DNA of 64,000 bases from E44-bin32 sp034430595 (GTDB taxonomy: Bacteria > Chloroflexota > Anaerolineae > Anaerolineales > E44-bin32), in contig DAOUEL010000045.1 in NCBI GenBank assembly GCA_034430595.1, positions 1 through 64,000 of the forward strand, in the 5' to 3' direction. The position numbers and the translations under genes were made by a program. Under the pieces are notes generated by a model. That model was not told the DNA's origin and did no database searches. It saw only the letters and a list, made by a program, of their open reading frames with translations. The first letter of the stretch is position 1; each line of letters begins with the position of its first letter. Positions 48,174 to 55,920 of this stretch are shown here, in pieces.

Positions 48174-50836
48174 GGGAGAACCTCCCGGTAGGCTTTCAGC
48201 AGCGATACGCCAATTTTCTCGGCCTGCACGGGCGATCCATTCTCAAGGGCTACGGCGAGTACAGCAGAACCCTGCTCGCTGGGGATGATTCCCAGGAACC
48301 AGGCTAGCGTCTGGCCTCCGGCTCCGCGAATAGCCTGTGCACGGTAGGATAGGATCTCCCCAGCAACGCTTCGCATCCAGCTGCGGGCTATCTCCTGCTG
48401 CTCGGCATTCAGAGGCAGAGTGCCCTCATCCAGGCTGGGTAGGCGCTGCCAGGTACCATCATCCTGGCGCACGGCGTCGACGATGCGCAATCCGGGCATG
48501 CCTCCGGGCGCCAGCAACCCGGCGAAGGCCTGCGCCGCCTGGAGTGGGCTGATCGTCAAATCGCCCTGCCCTGCCAGGGCATCTTGCAGAGCTTGATCAT
48601 CACCCTGCAGTTGCCTCACCCCTGCACCGGCAGTTGGAATACGAATCCGTGGCGGGAGGGCAAAACCGAAGAGCTCCTCCGTCTTACCAAGGCCCTGCCA
48701 GCCGAGAGCGACGGTGAGCTCGGCAAATGGACCGGGGCAAACGTAGCGCACTGCTTGTTCCAATGAATTCAGCCCTGCGACCGGAGGTGGATAGGAACAG
48801 GAGAGCGTGCTTGAATCGATCGGGAGCGAGGCACTCGCCGATCGGATGCGCGCCTGGGGATCCAACCACCCCTGTGACAAGCCGGCCGCCAGCTCGAAGG
48901 GAAGCAGCAGCGTGCCTGGTTGGTAGCTTCCGAGAGAAGCGCGGTTCAGGAGTGGTGAATCGGGATTCGCGATCAGGGTTTCCCAATCTTCACTCAGATT
49001 GTTGGGATCAAACCCCGGGGTCGAAGCCAGCACGAGCACATCGCCACTGTCTGCTTGCAGCAAGACAACCGATCCGATCAGCTCACCAAGAGCTTGCATC
49101 GCCTGGGATTGCAGGCTCGATTCGAGTGTGAGCCGAATATCCTGTCCGGGAGGTGGATGACCCTGCGTCAAGCGGCTCCAATCCACACGAAGCGTATCCG
49201 GCCAATTCAACCCGCGCAGAGTTGGATCCATCGACTCCTCGATGCCGGATTGCCCGAAATAGTAGGAGTCATAGCCCACCGCTGGCACATCATCCAACAG
49301 TGGGTATTCCCGTTCATAGGTGCCCGGCCCTCCGAGCGACTGCGCCAGGATGACCCCGTTCCGATCGAGAATATCGCCGCGTTTAGCATATAGGCCGTCA
49401 ACAGCCCGGCGAGGGTTATCCGTACGGGCCGTTAAAGCCGGAGCCCGAACGATCGTCCACCAGCCCAGGACAAGCGCCAGGACCGTCCAGCTCAACAGAA
49501 CCAGCCGGTGTAAATCATAAACCGGCCGATTGGGTATCAGGCTTGCTTCTTCTCTCCCGGAGAGCAGGACCAGCATTCCCATTGCGACGAAGCTGGTCAA
49601 TAAAGATGAACCGCCATAGGACATGAAGGGCAGCGTGATGCCCACCAGCGGCATCACTCGCAAGGTTCCGGCAATGATCAGGAGGGCCTGCAGCCCCAGC
49701 GAGAGCGAGATGCCCGCAGCGAGCAGAGCGGCAAACGGATCCTGATTGCGTAAACTGATCCGCAAACCTCTCGTGAGCAGCAGCGCGAAGCAAGCGATAA
49801 CCGCGAGACCGCCCAGCAAACCGAACTCCTCACTGAGCGCGGCGAAGATGAAATCGGTGTGGATTGCCGGCACAAACCCAGGAGAGCCCAATCCCGGTCC
49901 ACTCCCGAAGATCCCGCCGGAGGCAACCGCGATTAAGGATTGGACGATTTGATACGAGCTGCCCGACGGATCGAGCCACGGGTTGAGCCAGGCTTCAATC
50001 CGCAGCTGGACGACATCGAAGAGTAGGCTGCCCAGAGCCCCTCCTGCGAGGGCCAGCAGCCCCCCCACGACCAGGTAGCGCCTCTGGTTTGTCGCGACAT
50101 ACAGCAAGGCAGTCATCAGCCCTAAGAAGAGCAATCCTGTACCGAGGTCGCGCTGGGCCAGCAGTAACAAAAGCGAGAGAGCCCAGACGAACAGCAGCGG
50201 CAGTATTGCCCGCAGGGATCCAACCTGTTGCAGCTTGCCTTGCACTGAAAGCCGATCTGCCAGATAGGAAGCCAGAAATGCGACCAACAGCAAACGGAGC
50301 GGCTCCGAAGGTTGAAGGTAGATCCCACAGCAGCCTAACCAGAGCCTCTGCGCGCCACCGGAAGGGTTCGTTCCGGCCAGGAGAGTCAAACCCATTAAAG
50401 CCAGACCCGAGAACATCCACAGGTAGCGATAGCGGCGAAGCCAGAGCAAGCGCCGGTCAGCCCTCAGCAGCAGGAGCACAACCAGCACCGAAACCAGGAA
50501 CCAACCCGTTTGACGCAGTCCGAATCCGGGGTCCAGACGCCAGATCTCTAGCGCTCCCCACCCGCTCAGTAGCAGGAGCACCGGCAGCAGGATCGGATCG
50601 CGCTCCGGCAAGTAACGTTCGAGCGTTTTATGGATCAGGTAGCCGCCCAGGCTCCAAACCGGCAGAACCAGCCAATGTCCCCAGCGCAGGCTCTCCAGAT
50701 CCCAGGTGCCAAGGCGTGCCGACCGGGCCAGTGAGATCGTGAGTGCCAGCAGGGCAAGAAAGAATAACGCGAGGCTCGAAAGTCGGACCTCGCGCTGGTC
50801 TTTCGTGCTTTCCTGATTAAAGATAGCGATCCACAA
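48170..50836 (-). CDS. SEDS (RodA/FtsW/SpoVE) glycosyltransferase fused to a degenerate class B PBP transpeptidase domain
   Basis: The product has about 888 residues from the TTG at 50836. The first 430 or so residues are a polytopic SEDS protein with IYLQPSEPLRLLL, LAQRDLGTGLLF (the SEDS aspartate), LSEEFGLLGG and LPFMSYGGSSLL. From about 486, YAKRGDILDRNG opens a class B penicillin-binding domain. GQGDLTISPLQAAQ matches its usual GQGxxxxTPLQ element. The SxxK nucleophile site (PGSTFK) reads PGTLLLP (about 641-646), the SxN site seems lost (YVCPGPF), and KTG is replaced in GAGGQTLAWF (about 838-847). It is probably an active glycan polymerase tied to a dead transpeptidase. An ATG at 50908 is an alternative start inside mtnP. 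Confidence 0.9.
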   Translation of the reverse strand: MWIAIFNQESTKDQREVRLSSLALFFLALLALTISLARSARLGTWDLESLRWGHWLVLPVWSLGGYLIHKTLERYLPERDPILLPVLLLLSGWGALEIWRLDPGFGLRQTGWFLVSVLVVLLLLRADRRLLWLRRYRYLWMFSGLALMGLTLLAGTNPSGGAQRLWLGCCGIYLQPSEPLRLLLVAFLASYLADRLSVQGKLQQVGSLRAILPLLFVWALSLLLLLAQRDLGTGLLFLGLMTALLYVATNQRRYLVVGGLLALAGGALGSLLFDVVQLRIEAWLNPWLDPSGSSYQIVQSLIAVASGGIFGSGPGLGSPGFVPAIHTDFIFAALSEEFGLLGGLAVIACFALLLTRGLRISLRNQDPFAALLAAGISLSLGLQALLIIAGTLRVMPLVGITLPFMSYGGSSLLTSFVAMGMLVLLSGREEASLIPNRPVYDLHRLVLLSWTVLALVLGWWTIVRAPALTARTDNPRRAVDGLYAKRGDILDRNGVILAQSLGGPGTYEREYPLLDDVPAVGYDSYYFGQSGIEESMDPTLRGLNWPDTLRVDWSRLTQGHPPPGQDIRLTLESSLQSQAMQALGELIGSVVLLQADSGDVLVLASTPGFDPNNLSEDWETLIANPDSPLLNRASLGSYQPGTLLLPFELAAGLSQGWLDPQARIRSASASLPIDSSTLSCSYPPPVAGLNSLEQAVRYVCPGPFAELTVALGWQGLGKTEELFGFALPPRIRIPTAGAGVRQLQGDDQALQDALAGQGDLTISPLQAAQAFAGLLAPGGMPGLRIVDAVRQDDGTWQRLPSLDEGTLPLNAEQQEIARSWMRSVAGEILSYRAQAIRGAGGQTLAWFLGIIPSEQGSAVLAVALENGSPVQAEKIGVSLLKAYREVLP

Positions 50837-51677
50837 GGAGAGAAAGCCTTTCCCTCGTGTCCGGGTTGACCCGCTCCGGGGCCGTAGAAATAGCGTCCTG
50901 GAGCGCATGCTGGCAGCTGCAGTCCTCGTCTACAAAATTCTCGACCAGGTCCCCCAGCGCTTGCTGCGCCAGCGTTGTATTCTCGACCACGGTTTTAAAG
51001 ACCATATCAGCCGTCACATCATCTTCGGAATGACGCCAAACGTCATAGTCTGTGACATGTGCCATGACTGCATAGCACATCTCCGCTTCTCGGGCCAGGA
51101 ATGCTTCGGGAGATGTTGTCATCCCAATAATCGACATGCCCCAGGCTCGATAGGTATTTGATTCAGCCCGGGTGGAAAAGCGCGGGCCTTCAATGGTGAT
51201 GTACCAGCCGCCGCGATGGACCTTCACTCCGACCTTACGGCAGCTCGTCTCCAACTGATCCGAAAGCTGAGAGCAGAACGGGTCAGAAACGCTGAGGTGC
51301 ACAACTAGTCCGTCAGAAAAGAAGGTTCTAGGGCGCAGAAAAGTATGGTCAAAGAGCTGATCTGGGATGACGATCTCACCTGGCGAATAATCCTCCCGCA
51401 GCGAACCGCAGGCGCTGATCGATAAAACCTTCTTGACCCCCAGCATTTTCAAGGCATAGATATTCGCTCTGTAATTGACCTCGCTTGGAGCAAGGACATG
51501 GCCGATCCCATGCCGCGCGATGAAGGCGACTGGCTTATCGTGCAGGCGGCCCAGGAGAACAGGGGAACTGGGAACGCCGAATGGCGTGTCAATGGATCGT
51601 TCCTCGATATCAACGAGCTCACCCATACTGTAAAGGCCAGATCCGCCGATGATGCCTAAAACCGGCTGCTCATCCAC
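50817..51677 (-). CDS. mtnP: S-methyl-5'-thioadenosine phosphorylase
   Basis: The 286-residue product begins with the phosphate loop GIIGGSGLYSM and has FIARHGIGHVLAPSEVNYRANIY and the substrate-binding TIEGPRFSTRAES and MTTSPEAFLAREAEM. It splits methylthioadenosine into adenine and methylthioribose phosphate. It lies between the membrane FHA gene and the SEDS-PBP gene, where actinobacteria keep pstP. It starts with GTG, with AGGAGG four bases upstream. Its stop overlaps the predicted start of the SEDS fusion by about 20 bases. Confidence 0.95.
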   Translation of the reverse strand: MDEQPVLGIIGGSGLYSMGELVDIEERSIDTPFGVPSSPVLLGRLHDKPVAFIARHGIGHVLAPSEVNYRANIYALKMLGVKKVLSISACGSLREDYSPGEIVIPDQLFDHTFLRPRTFFSDGLVVHLSVSDPFCSQLSDQLETSCRKVGVKVHRGGWYITIEGPRFSTRAESNTYRAWGMSIIGMTTSPEAFLAREAEMCYAVMAHVTDYDVWRHSEDDVTADMVFKTVVENTTLAQQALGDLVENFVDEDCSCQHALQDAISTAPERVNPDTRERLSLLVDRYL

Positions 51678-51729
51678 GATCCCTCCTGTGCGCTTCTTTT
51701 CTCACCCATCCTACCATGGCTCTTTGGGA

Positions 51730-52191
51730 TCAGTCCTGGAGCTCGGGACTTCTCTCTCCGCCTTCGAGGGTTCCTTGCCTAAGCACTGCCTGAAGCGAAC
51801 CGAATCCCAGCCGGTCACCGTAGGTCACAACCAGGGGACCTTCCAGGGCCATGTCGTTGACGAATGTCCCATTCTTCGAACCGAGGTCCTCCAGGATCCA
51901 TTGTCCTGCAGTGTAATTGATCCGGGCGTGACGGGCGGAAACCGTATCATCACGGAGAATAATGCTGTTATCCGGGGCCCGTCCGACCAGGTTTGTCTCA
52001 AGCAGCGGAAAGATCAGCGGCTCCTGGTCAGCTGGCAGCTGAAACGCCAGTACGGCCTGCGGCACGACTGTCGAACCGGTTCGCGCTTGCCTCAGGTCAC
52101 GCCAGAATGCCACCAGCAGCGACCCAAGGAAGATATAGAGCGCAAGCCCGAGTAAGAGCCTCAGAATGAAAACCACGAATTCAGGAGTCAT
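51730..52191 (-). CDS. Membrane-anchored FHA-domain protein (FhaB/FipA-like)
   Basis: The 153-residue product has an N-terminal membrane helix (about residues 5-28, RLLLGLALYIFLGSLLVAF) and a C-terminal FHA domain. The FHA phosphothreonine-binding residues are present: LVGRAPDN, TVSARHARIN and LGSKNGTFVND. This layout is that of FhaB in the actinobacterial fhaA-fhaB-rodA-pbpA locus. Its start overlaps the stop of the FhaA-like gene upstream by four bases (ATGA). No serine/threonine kinase gene is in the window. Confidence 0.88.
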   Translation of the reverse strand: MTPEFVVFILRLLLGLALYIFLGSLLVAFWRDLRQARTGSTVVPQAVLAFQLPADQEPLIFPLLETNLVGRAPDNSIILRDDTVSARHARINYTAGQWILEDLGSKNGTFVNDMALEGPLVVTYGDRLGFGSLQAVLRQGTLEGGERSPELQD

Positions 52192-53006
52192 TTCTTCTGG
52201 TCTTTTTTAATGACCCGCGTTCGTTGGTCGCCAGCGGGACGTGGTGGGAAAGGCGGAGCATAGGCGGGGGTTTCATCGGGCGGACCACCGGGATCCTCCC
52301 CGTAGACAAGCTTGATTCCAGCCAGGTCAATCACATCTCCAGCCTGCAGAATGTGGTGTTTGATCGCCCGTCCGTTGATTTGAGTACCGGCCGAGGAACC
52401 GAGGTCGAAGATTTCAAATCGACCGTCCCGGATGCGGATTTGACAGTGTGTCCGCGAGACCCGCAGGTCATCAAGGATGAGCTGATTATCGAGCCTGCGG
52501 CCGATGTTGATCACCGGATGGTTTAGCGCGAAATGACGTTTTCCATCGACGATCAGGTAAGCTCCGGAGGGAAGTTTGACGCTGCCGGTCGTAGGTGTGT
52601 CAGGCGCAAGATCCTGTGTGTAATCGAGGGGAGCCGTACTGTGCCAGGCGACAACGCGCATCTCGTGCGGCTGCAGGGTTGGATCGACGGCGATCGTCAC
52701 CACCGGCTCTCGGAAAACAAGATAATCGCATGCTTTGGCAACATCCAGCATCCCACGCGCCAGGTCTTCGTTCAAGTCTGGCGTCCCCTGCAGGAGGGAT
52801 TTCGCGTCGTCGGCGTTGAAGGTCAACGCATAGCAATCCGGGGCAAACGGCTTGCCTTCCTGTGAGCGACGCACGCCTTCCGACATCGCCCGCGCCAGTT
52901 TTGAGGCCACATCAGCTGGCGAAAACTGCAGTCCCGCCAACCGTTGAATGGCGCTTTCTACCATACTGGATATATGTTCTTCTAAAAGGTCCAAGGGATT
53001 CGGCAT
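52188..53006 (-). CDS. FhaA-like protein: DUF3662 plus FHA domain (copy 1)
   Basis: The 272-residue product has an N-terminal DUF3662/FhaA_N domain (LDLLEEHISSMVESAIQRL, FSPADVASKLARAM, FAPDCYALTFNADD) and a C-terminal FHA domain with NIGRRLDN, VSRTHCQIRI and SSAGTQINGRA, including the residues that contact phosphothreonine. It ends with YGEDPGGPPDETPAY and a Pro-rich basic tail. The open frame runs 15 codons upstream, but the ATG at 53006 begins the conserved part. It is adjacent to a paralogue on one side and coupled to the membrane FHA gene on the other. Confidence 0.88.
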   Translation of the reverse strand: MPNPLDLLEEHISSMVESAIQRLAGLQFSPADVASKLARAMSEGVRRSQEGKPFAPDCYALTFNADDAKSLLQGTPDLNEDLARGMLDVAKACDYLVFREPVVTIAVDPTLQPHEMRVVAWHSTAPLDYTQDLAPDTPTTGSVKLPSGAYLIVDGKRHFALNHPVINIGRRLDNQLILDDLRVSRTHCQIRIRDGRFEIFDLGSSAGTQINGRAIKHHILQAGDVIDLAGIKLVYGEDPGGPPDETPAYAPPFPPRPAGDQRTRVIKKDQKK

Positions 53007-53081
53007 AGATTTTTCTGTCGCTGTATATGCATCCGGGGGACTATTGTACATCGAACAATGCTGGACGTGGAGATGGTTCGA

Positions 53082-53924
53082 TTAGCCCAGAATATCCGTA
53101 TCCCTGGAGTCCAGGTCTTTCAAGGCCTTCAGGCCGAGTGGAGTGACGTGGTCCCGGTCGGCGCCTGACAACGGTGAGTAGGGTGGAGTCTCATCGGGCG
53201 GCCCCGATTTATCTTCACCATAAATCATCTCGATCGTAGCGACATTGATCACATCACCCGGTTTCAACCAGTGCTCTTCGACCCGCCGGCCATTAACCCG
53301 TGTACCTGAGGTTGAATCCAGATCGATGAGCTGGTATTTCCCGTGGTCAGCTTTCAAAATCATATGCTCTCTCGAGACATGCGGGTTATCGAGGACAAGA
53401 TCGTTATCCAGACGCCTTCCGATACGGATTAGCGCCAGCCGCAGGCGGAAATGGCGTTTTCCGTCAACTACCAGAAAAGCACCTTCTGGCGGTTTGTTCG
53501 TATCGAGTTCTTCATAGTTCTTTGTGAGAGCATTTGAGAGATGGAGTGGATCGCTGCTGTGCCAGGCGATGAGGCGAACATTCCCTGCACTCAGCGTGGG
53601 ATCGGTGGCAAGTGTCAGGTGGGGTTCGCGAGCCAGCTTCAAACCGCCCTCAACGAGCGCAGCTTGAAGTCCCTGGCTGACCTCATGCTGTATTTCCTTC
53701 GTCCAGTCGTTGATCTCAGTAACATTGGACGGGTGTACGCTCAATGTGAATTGATCCGGCGCGAAACGCTGCCCCTCAGGCGATACGCGTGAGGCTCCGA
53801 CCGCCTCGAGCGCAAGCTTTTCCACGATCTGTTCGAAACGAATGCCTTCGAGAGGGAATCTGGAAAACGACTTGCCCAGCGAGTCGATTAATGCCCCCGC
53901 TAGCCGAGCTGGCTCTGAACTCAT
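53082..53924 (-). CDS. FhaA-like protein: DUF3662 plus FHA domain (copy 2)
   Basis: The 280-residue product is a paralogue of the next gene downstream. DUF3662 covers about residues 1-135 (FAPDQFTLSVHPSNVTEIN) and the FHA domain follows with RIGRRLDNDLVLDNPHVSRE and STSGTRVNGRR. It ends YGEDKSGPPDETPPY and a short tail. Its TATAAT lies seven bases before the ATG, so its mRNA is probably leaderless. It is divergent from archease over only 62 bases. FHA residues that bind phosphothreonine are kept. Confidence 0.88.
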   Translation of the reverse strand: MSSEPARLAGALIDSLGKSFSRFPLEGIRFEQIVEKLALEAVGASRVSPEGQRFAPDQFTLSVHPSNVTEINDWTKEIQHEVSQGLQAALVEGGLKLAREPHLTLATDPTLSAGNVRLIAWHSSDPLHLSNALTKNYEELDTNKPPEGAFLVVDGKRHFRLRLALIRIGRRLDNDLVLDNPHVSREHMILKADHGKYQLIDLDSTSGTRVNGRRVEEHWLKPGDVINVATIEMIYGEDKSGPPDETPPYSPLSGADRDHVTPLGLKALKDLDSRDTDILG

Positions 53925-53931
53925 ACTATCA

Positions 53932-53937
53932 ATTATA
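53932..53937 (-). promoter_or_regulatory. -10 box of FhaA-like copy 2, leaderless
   Basis: TATAAT on the minus strand ends seven bases before the ATG at 53924, with no ribosome site. TTCACC 17 bases upstream is a weak -35. Confidence 0.55.
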
Positions 53938-53974
53938 TCTAGCTACCTCAAACCGGTGAAAGACCCATCTGTAC

Positions 53975-53980
53975 TATACT
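53975..53980 (+). promoter_or_regulatory. -10 box of archease-rtcB, leaderless
   Basis: TATACT ends six bases before the archease ATG at 53987. There is no ribosome site between, and no good -35 is seen. Confidence 0.5.
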
Positions 53981-53986
53981 GGCTTT

Positions 53987-54394
53987 ATGGAGCAGGGATA
54001 TGAGGAAATCGAACATACCGCTGACTGGTCCCTGCGTGTAAAGGGTCAGGATTTGGGGGAGCTTTTTCGAAATGCAGCCTTTGGCATGGCCGGGTTGATG
54101 GGTATTTCGACGGAGAATGGACCATTGCACATGTATCGCCTCGAGCTTAAAGCCGAGGATCCGGAAGCATTGCTGGTTGCGTTCCTGGAAGAAATTCTCT
54201 ACCGGGTGGAATTCACGGCCGAGTCGGTGGAAGATATTAATTTCAGCTCGATAAGCACCAATGCTTTAAGTGCGGCAATTACCTATCTGCCGGTGGTAGA
54301 GGTTGAGAAAGCGATAAAGGCAGTTACCTTTCACCTGCTTGAAATTCTGGAGTCGGAGCGAGGCTTTGAAACGGTGATCGTCTTTGATGTGTGA
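53987..54394 (+). CDS. Archease, RtcB-activating chaperone
   Basis: The 135-residue product has the archease layout: YEEIEHTADWSLRVKGQDLG at the start, the AAFGMAGLM segment, EDPEALLVAFLEEILYRVE and C-terminal VIVFDV. The Asp and His metal ligands (HTAD) are present. Archease speeds the guanylation and turnover of the RtcB RNA ligase. It overlaps rtcB by one base (TGATG), fitting a two-gene RNA-repair operon. The start sits six bases after a TATACT, so translation is likely leaderless. Confidence 0.94.
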   Translation: MEQGYEEIEHTADWSLRVKGQDLGELFRNAAFGMAGLMGISTENGPLHMYRLELKAEDPEALLVAFLEEILYRVEFTAESVEDINFSSISTNALSAAITYLPVVEVEKAIKAVTFHLLEILESERGFETVIVFDV

Positions 54395-55863
54395 TGGCTA
54401 GGAATTCTAGCATGATTAGAAAACAAGATTTAAAGCAAATTTCCGCCTTTCGTTGGGAGATCCCAGTTTCCTTCCGGAAGGACATGCGTGTACCGGTCCA
54501 TATTTTCGCCGATCCCGAGCTGCTGGAGGCAGCGCTTGGAGACAAATCAATCGAACAGGCAATAAACAGTGCCACCCTCCCCGGCCTGGTCGGTCAGGTG
54601 CTGGTTATGCCGGACGTTCATCAAGGTTATGGCTTTCCGATCGGAGGGATCGCTGCATCACGCTATCCAGACGGAATTATCTCACCTGGAGCGATCGGCT
54701 ATGACATCAATTGCGGTGTCCGGCTGCTCGCTACGCGCATCCCCTACGAAAAGATAGAACCTTACCTCGACGAACTCGCCGACTCGCTTTACCAGAATTG
54801 CCCCAGTGGAGTTGGAGTGAGCGGTCATATCCTTTTATCAAAACAGGAGCTCAAGCGCGTCTGCCGTGAAGGTGCCGGCTGGGCGCTCAAACACGGGTAT
54901 GCGAGCAGAAACGATCTCGATCGCACCGAGGAGACCGGGTGCCTGGCTGGGGCAGACCCGGAGGCGGTGAGTGAACGTGCCATGCAACGAGGGCGGAGCC
55001 AACTGGGTACGCTGGGCGCCGGCAACCACTTCATTGAGGTCGAGATTGTCGAGCAAGTATTCGATGAGAAAGCAGCCGCTGCGATGGGCCTGCGGATAGG
55101 ACAGCTTGCGGTTCAAATTCACTGCGGTTCGCGCGGCTTCGGTCACCAGATCTGTTCGGATTATGTGCGTGAATTTCAGGAGGCGGTTAGGCGATACAAC
55201 ATCCATTTGCCAGATCGGGAACTCGTCTGTGCTCCGTTGAACTCCGTGGAGGGCGAGCGTTACCTGGCGGCCATGAATTGCGCTGCCAATTATGCATTCT
55301 GCAACCGCCAGGTCCTGGCGCACTACGCGCGGAAGGCGTTCGAAGAGGTTTTAACCGGCCACGTTTCGGATTGGGATCTTTACCAGGTTTATGACATCGC
55401 ACACAACATGGGCAAGCTCGAGACCCATGTGCTGGCAGGCAAAGAAGTCCGGGTTTGCGTCCATCGGAAAGGAGCAACGCGTGCCTTTGGTCCAGGGTTC
55501 AAAGGCTTACCCGATGTATATCGCTCACTTGGCCAACCTGTTCTTGTGCCGGGTTCGATGGGAACAGCATCGTGGGTCCTGCTCGGTACGGAGGGCAGCA
55601 TGCGGCAGTCGTTCGGCTCATCCTGCCACGGCGCTGGCCGGGTGATGAGCCGTAAACAGGCCAAGCGTGAAGTCCGGGGCTCCGACCTACGCCAGCACCT
55701 GGAGGCGGAAGGCATTCATATTCGGGCTGGCTCGATGTCTGGATTGGCCGAGGAAGCACCCCGAGCCTATAAGGACGTTGATCGCGTCATTGAGGTCGTC
55801 GTCGGCGCAGGAATCGCTGCCAAAGTTGCCCGGTTGAAGCCGCTCGTCGTTATTAAAGGGTGA
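54394..55863 (+). CDS. rtcB: RNA-splicing ligase RtcB (3'-phosphate, Mn/GTP-dependent)
   Basis: The product has 489 residues from ATG 54394. It contains MPDVHQGYGFPIGGIAA, GYDINCGVRLLATR, TLGAGNHFIEVEIV, VQIHCGSRGFGHQ, and the guanylated-histidine region SSCHGAGRVMSRKQAK, all diagnostic of RtcB. It joins 2',3'-cyclic phosphate or 3'-phosphate to 5'-OH RNA ends, as in tRNA splicing or repair of toxin-cut RNA. The start overlaps the archease stop. Nearby earlier codons (GTG 54391) or later Met54412 are possible alternatives. No rtcA or rtcR homologue is here. Confidence 0.97.
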   Translation: MARNSSMIRKQDLKQISAFRWEIPVSFRKDMRVPVHIFADPELLEAALGDKSIEQAINSATLPGLVGQVLVMPDVHQGYGFPIGGIAASRYPDGIISPGAIGYDINCGVRLLATRIPYEKIEPYLDELADSLYQNCPSGVGVSGHILLSKQELKRVCREGAGWALKHGYASRNDLDRTEETGCLAGADPEAVSERAMQRGRSQLGTLGAGNHFIEVEIVEQVFDEKAAAAMGLRIGQLAVQIHCGSRGFGHQICSDYVREFQEAVRRYNIHLPDRELVCAPLNSVEGERYLAAMNCAANYAFCNRQVLAHYARKAFEEVLTGHVSDWDLYQVYDIAHNMGKLETHVLAGKEVRVCVHRKGATRAFGPGFKGLPDVYRSLGQPVLVPGSMGTASWVLLGTEGSMRQSFGSSCHGAGRVMSRKQAKREVRGSDLRQHLEAEGIHIRAGSMSGLAEEAPRAYKDVDRVIEVVVGAGIAAKVARLKPLVVIKG

Positions 55864-55882
55864 GTAGAGAGCAGACAACAAA

Positions 55883-55910
55883 ACAGCCCCGGAGCAGGGG
55901 CTGTCCTTTC
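55883..55910. terminator. Bidirectional terminator between rtcB and tyrS
   Basis: ACAGCCCC and GGGGCTGT form a perfect stem around GGAGCA. The minus-strand tail is TTTTGTTGTC, good for tyrS. The plus-strand tail CCTTTCC is weaker but serves rtcB in position. Confidence 0.85.
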
Positions 55911-55920
55911 CTCGTCCCCC

